Shown: piece by piece, positions 7,053 to 9,960 of the stretch
Numbering within the stretch: position 1 is the stretch's first letter
How the letters are laid out: every line of letters starts with the position of its first letter
Program-made: the position numbers and the translations under genes
Assembly: GCA_030643695.1 (NCBI GenBank)
Contig: DAOWKM010000048.1
Coordinates: 1 to 9,960 of the forward strand
Reading direction: 5' to 3'
Source of the DNA: Dehalococcoidia bacterium
Lineage (GTDB): Bacteria; Chloroflexota; Dehalococcoidia; Dehalococcoidales; DAOWKM01
DNA: 9,960 nucleotides
The notes under the pieces: generated by a model
Database searches by the model: none
What the model saw: only the letters and a program-made list of their open reading frames with translations
What the model was told of the DNA's origin: nothing

Positions 7053-7068
7053 TAATATAGGTTTGGTC

Positions 7069-7074
7069 ATTATA
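7069..7074 (-). promoter_or_regulatory. Putative -10 element of the exporter gene
   Basis: A perfect TATAAT is read on the minus strand from 7074 to 7069. It would start a transcript near 7062 with a leader of about 45 bases. No good -35 hexamer is seen at 16-18 bp, so the call is weak. Confidence 0.4.
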
Positions 7075-7109
7075 ACGCTATTTCTCTGCGATATTCTACA
7101 TTATTCTGC

Positions 7110-7138
7110 TTGAGTTCAGCACCTTAATGAATTATACT
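7110..7138 (+). promoter_or_regulatory. Promoter of the Fe-S assembly operon
   Basis: TTGAGT (7110-7115) and TATACT (7133-7138) are separated by 17 bp, close to the sigma70 consensus and to the regulator promoter earlier in the window. Transcription should begin near 7145, giving a leader of about 50 bases. No palindrome of the SufR or IscR type was recognised at the promoter. Confidence 0.7.
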
Positions 7139-7182
7139 TCTTTAAACAGGCACATATAGGCTAGCTTAGCAAACTGTGGATT

Positions 7183-7191
7183 GGAGGTGAT
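7183..7191 (+). promoter_or_regulatory. Strong ribosome binding site that fixes the GTG start
   Basis: GGAGGTGAT matches the full anti-Shine-Dalgarno tail of 16S rRNA and ends three bases before GTG at 7195. It is the best ribosome site in the window, decides the start of the SufC-like gene, and contrasts with the leaderless starts predicted for the XRE and cca genes. Confidence 0.85.
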
Positions 7192-7194
7192 ACC

Positions 7195-7911
7195 GTGCTG
7201 AGAGTGGAAAATCTCCAACTGAGATTAAATGGTAAGTCAATAATTGATGATTTAAGCCTTCAGGTTAATAAGGGTGAAATACATGGGCTTCTGGGCGAGA
7301 ATGGAACCGGTAAGACCACTATTGGCTGCCTTATAATGGGAGTAAATAACTACAAGCCTACTGCAGGAAGGATAGTTTTTGAAGGTCAGGATATCGCTGC
7401 CCTTTCTGTTTCTCAGCGAGCCAAGAGGGGGATAAGCCTGGCGTGGCAAGAACCAGCCAGAATTGAAGGGCTGAGGGTAAGGGACTACCTCGAACTTAGC
7501 AGCAATAATTCTGGAATTGAACGGGCTGAGCATTGCTTACGAATGGTAGGACTAGAGCCAGCCCAGTATTTAGATAGGGATGTTGACACCACCCTGAGTG
7601 GTGGCGAGAGGAAGAGGATAGAGCTAGCTTCTGTGTTAGCTATGCAACCCAAATTAGCCATATTAGATGAGCCTGATTCAGGGATAGATATTATTGCCTT
7701 ACCCTTTATACTGAATAGCATAGTAGAAATGAATAAGCAAGGCTCATCGGTTCTGCTAATCACCCACAATGAGAATGTAGTAAAAATAGCCCATAGAGTG
7801 TCCGTGCTGTGCGCTGGTAAGATAATAAGAACCGGTGAACCGGCAGATATGAGCCTGTGGTTCAAGGATAATTGCCGCAAGTGTCTCCATATCAATGAGC
7901 CAAGGGAATAA
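7195..7911 (+). CDS. SufC-like Fe-S assembly ATPase (SmsC type)
   Basis: This is a soluble ABC ATPase of 238 residues that should drive a SufB-type scaffold in building Fe-S clusters. Walker A is GENGTGKT (34-41); the Q-loop is Q85 in AWQEP; the ABC signature is LSGGERKR (134-141); Walker B is LAILDEP (154-160) with D158 and E159, running into the SufC-typical DSGID (161-165); the switch histidine is H191 in LLITHNE. There is no membrane partner; the DSGID stretch and the SufB-like neighbour separate it from transport ATPases. It ends in a short tail with CRKC (227-230). The start is GTG with a very strong ribosome site. The SufB-like gene begins 11 bp after the stop. The pair without SufD, SufS or SufE matches the SUF-like minimal system (SMS) of archaea and anaerobes. 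Confidence 0.9.
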   Translation: MLRVENLQLRLNGKSIIDDLSLQVNKGEIHGLLGENGTGKTTIGCLIMGVNNYKPTAGRIVFEGQDIAALSVSQRAKRGISLAWQEPARIEGLRVRDYLELSSNNSGIERAEHCLRMVGLEPAQYLDRDVDTTLSGGERKRIELASVLAMQPKLAILDEPDSGIDIIALPFILNSIVEMNKQGSSVLLITHNENVVKIAHRVSVLCAGKIIRTGEPADMSLWFKDNCRKCLHINEPRE

Positions 7912-7922
7912 GGTGAAAAGTT

Positions 7923-8879
7923 ATGATTAATTATTCGGTAGAAAAAGGATATCAGGGGATGCTTGATGCCTATGAGAAGGCTGGCGGCGATAGAAGTGCG
8001 TTACTAAATAAGAAAATAGCCAAACTGGTTATCCAGCAGAATCAGGTTCTGAGCGCTGATGAAGTCCCCGGCGTCAGGCTAAAATATAAAGCTAAAGAAA
8101 ACGGTATCAATATTGAGTTATCAGTTGAAGAGAATTGCCAGCTAGAGAGCCCCATTCACCTGTGTTTTGGTATTCTGCCTCAGCAAGGCTTACAGGATAT
8201 CGGGTTACGGGTGGATGTGGGGAGTGGGGCTGAGGTTAGCGTAATTGCCCACTGCATTTTCCCTAACGCTGTTCATATAATCCACAAAATGGATGCAGTG
8301 ATAAATATTGGGGATAACGCTAAATTTAGCTATAAGGAGACCCACTATCACGGCGAGTCTGGCGGCATTGAGGTAATTCCTAAAGCCAGGATTACCCTGG
8401 GCGAGAAGGCTCTATATGAAAACACCTTTAGCCTGACCCAGGGCTGTGTGGGCAAACTGGACTTTGATTATGATATTACTTGTGCGGCTAGGAGTGTAGC
8501 TGAGCTAACCACCAAGGTCTATGGCAAGAAGGACGATATCATAAAGATAAGTGAGAAGATGCACTTGAACGGCGATGGTGCCAGGAGCCTGATGAAGACC
8601 AGGGTGGTGCCCACCGATAGAGCTTGGTCAGAGGTTATCGGTGAGACCTATGGCAATGCCCCCTATGTCAGAGGACATATGGATTGTATGGAGGTGGTTA
8701 TCGGGAAAGAGGCAGTAGCCAGGGCAATACCAATTGTCTCGGTAACTAATGACAAGGCAAAGATAACTCACGAGGCAGCCATCGGCAGTATAGATAAAAA
8801 ACAGATGGAGACCTTAATGGCGAGAGGATTGGATGAGGATGAGGCAGTAGATGTTATTATCAGAGGTATCCTGAGATAG
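7923..8879 (+). CDS. Short SufB-like Fe-S cluster scaffold (SmsB type)
   Basis: This is the probable scaffold on which Fe-S clusters are assembled, acting with the ATPase encoded just upstream. At 318 residues it is much shorter than classical SufB (about 470-490) and matches the length of the archaeal-type SufB/SufD-like proteins. The middle (about 50-270) is rich in short strands, as expected of the SufBD beta-helix core. The C-terminal block is clearly SufB/D: GHMDCMEVVIG (251-261) with Cys255 at the place of the conserved scaffold cysteine, and ITHEAAIGSIDKKQMETLMARGLDEDEA (281-308), equivalent to the HEA...RG family motif, with Glu284. Other cysteines are 72, 81, 111, 175 and 187. The ATG at 7923 has AAGGTGA six bases upstream, overlapping the previous stop. 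The lack of SufD suggests a homodimer scaffold. The nuclease gene follows after 13 bp. Confidence 0.9.
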   Translation: MINYSVEKGYQGMLDAYEKAGGDRSALLNKKIAKLVIQQNQVLSADEVPGVRLKYKAKENGINIELSVEENCQLESPIHLCFGILPQQGLQDIGLRVDVGSGAEVSVIAHCIFPNAVHIIHKMDAVINIGDNAKFSYKETHYHGESGGIEVIPKARITLGEKALYENTFSLTQGCVGKLDFDYDITCAARSVAELTTKVYGKKDDIIKISEKMHLNGDGARSLMKTRVVPTDRAWSEVIGETYGNAPYVRGHMDCMEVVIGKEAVARAIPIVSVTNDKAKITHEAAIGSIDKKQMETLMARGLDEDEAVDVIIRGILR

Positions 8880-8892
8880 TTAGGTAACGAAG

Positions 8893-9960
8893 GTGTCTTT
8901 AGATTTAACCAAGGTGGCTCCGCAGGTTGGAAGTATGATAACCAAGCTGAAGGCTGGCGGTGAGGAGAGGCAAAAGCGCCTGAACCATGCCTTAAATGTT
9001 CTCGGTGATAAATCTATTGACCCTGATTATCTAAAAAGAAAGATTGCCTCCAGTAAGACTACCTGGTTGGTGGCTGGTCTGGTGGATGGACTTAACCAGC
9101 GCTATAAACCACCGCCCACCCTTACTGAATTTACTATCATTGCCACTGATGGCTCTCATATTGATGTTGACCGACATCGGTCAACAAGGTGTTACCTGAT
9201 AAATATAGGTAGTGTTACTCTTCACTATGGTGCCCAGCCCGGTGCTGCCCTTAATAGCTTTCCCCACCTCTATTCCGGAGATGAAGACCTGGTTATTGTC
9301 CCCACTGGGGTTAGGGGTCGTGAGCAACTGATAGAAGGCAACCTGTTAGGTATTAAGCGGGCGGTAGACGAATGCCACCAATTAGCCAGGCTGGCAGCAG
9401 AATTGCCATCGGATAGCCTGAGTCTGGCACTGCTTGATGGCTCGCTTATCCTCTGGGGTCTGGAGGCTTACCCCGAATTTGTTACCGAGGCTTTACTGGA
9501 TGAGGGCTTCTTACGCCATCTTGATGAGATGAGACGGCTTAACAATGTTAAGAAAATTGCCCTTGCCAGTTACATTAGCTTCCCCCGCAGCACCGATGTG
9601 GTTAATGCCCTGAGGGTGGCTATATGCCCTTATGACCCCCCTGACTGCGACCGCTACTGCCCGACTAATAAGAAACGGGACTGTGATGCAGTGGCTGGCG
9701 TTCAGGACAGGGAGCTATTTTCAAGTATATTAGGTCGGGGGGAAAGGTCAGCCCTGTTTATATCTCCATCCAAAATCCAGAAACACTACGGGGTTCACCA
9801 GGTCTACTTCTTCTACCTCAGGGTAGGTGATGAAATAGCCAGGGTTGAGATTCCCCGCTGGGTGGCGGTGAATGAGGACTTGCTCAATCTGGTTCATGCC
9901 CTGGTCTTAGACCAGTGCCAGCGGGGGCAGGGTTACCCGGTGGCGTTAAGTGAAGCCCAC
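8893..9960 (+). CDS. NurA-family nuclease, 3'-partial, with four-Cys cluster
   Basis: The frame is open from 8893 to the window edge (356 codons, no stop), so the gene is cut at its 3' end. NurA proteins are Mn-dependent nucleases that work with the HerA ATPase in resecting DNA ends. Supporting motifs are IIATDGSHIDVDRH (82-95) with the metal-binding D86, LINIG (102-106), LALLDGSLI (178-186) with D182, and the C-terminal GYPVALSEAH (347-356), which resembles the last NurA motif. Between them lies a cysteine cluster C245-x6-C252-x3-C256-x7-C264 that could bind zinc or an Fe-S cluster. An in-frame TAG at 8881-8883 limits the start; GTG at 8893 with AGGT seven bases upstream is chosen, while GTG 8914 and ATG 8935 are alternatives. 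It lies 13 bp behind the SufB-like gene and is probably co-transcribed. HerA is not in the window. Confidence 0.82.
   Translation, partial: MSLDLTKVAPQVGSMITKLKAGGEERQKRLNHALNVLGDKSIDPDYLKRKIASSKTTWLVAGLVDGLNQRYKPPPTLTEFTIIATDGSHIDVDRHRSTRCYLINIGSVTLHYGAQPGAALNSFPHLYSGDEDLVIVPTGVRGREQLIEGNLLGIKRAVDECHQLARLAAELPSDSLSLALLDGSLILWGLEAYPEFVTEALLDEGFLRHLDEMRRLNNVKKIALASYISFPRSTDVVNALRVAICPYDPPDCDRYCPTNKKRDCDAVAGVQDRELFSSILGRGERSALFISPSKIQKHYGVHQVYFFYLRVGDEIARVEIPRWVAVNEDLLNLVHALVLDQCQRGQGYPVALSEAH

Noticed and set aside
7159..7175. Small GCTA-GCT-TAGC inverted repeat in the leader of the Fe-S operon
   Set aside because: A 4-bp stem is likely by chance, and it matches no riboswitch or Fe-S regulator site that I recognise.
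7485..7895. 136-codon minus-strand frame inside the SufC-like gene
   Set aside because: It is antisense to the ABC signature and Walker B region of a clear ATPase gene and has no family motif of its own.

Overview
The window looks like a chromosomal segment from an anaerobic bacterium of the Chloroflexi, most likely class Dehalococcoidia or a relative. This is inferred from protein style and gene content: a DUF1464 protein (a largely archaeal family), an archaeal-style minimal SufBC pair, a NurA-type nuclease, a XRE regulator, and a short palindromic repeat of the GTCATTGC...GCAATGAC type seen in many such genomes. No 16S rRNA or other decisive marker is present. Base composition is moderate and even, and nothing suggests a prophage, plasmid or insertion sequence.

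Left part (1-2604). The 3' part of a DUF1464 gene (partial, + strand) converges with argC (- strand; arginine biosynthesis, step 3). argC is divergent from a small XRE-family regulator. The regulator's promoter (TTGACT-N17-TATACT) holds a perfect 16-bp palindrome that fills the spacer, and its ATG sits at the predicted transcription start, so it looks autoregulated and leaderless. The 266-bp gap after it holds an imperfect hairpin, a cloverleaf-like palindromic repeat, and a promoter for the next operon.

Middle part (2605-7017). A CCA-adding enzyme/poly(A) polymerase-family gene with an HD domain is followed 4 bp later by secD, which overlaps secF by 4 bp; this is a probable three-gene operon linking tRNA maturation and the Sec accessory motor. 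SecF carries Asn where the NDT motif normally has an Asp that is important for proton coupling. A LysE/RhtB-type exporter gene lies convergent to secF; its short leader can fold into two tandem hairpins, the second of which sequesters the Shine-Dalgarno sequence.

Right part (7018-9960). A strong promoter (TTGAGT-N17-TATACT) and a near-perfect ribosome binding site start an operon of a SufC-like ATPase, a short SufB-like scaffold and, 13 bp further, a NurA-family nuclease that runs off the window. The first two match the SUF-like minimal system (SMS) for Fe-S cluster assembly known from archaea and anaerobic bacteria. The NurA protein contains a four-cysteine cluster that could hold a metal or Fe-S centre, which makes its position next to the Fe-S genes worth a second look.
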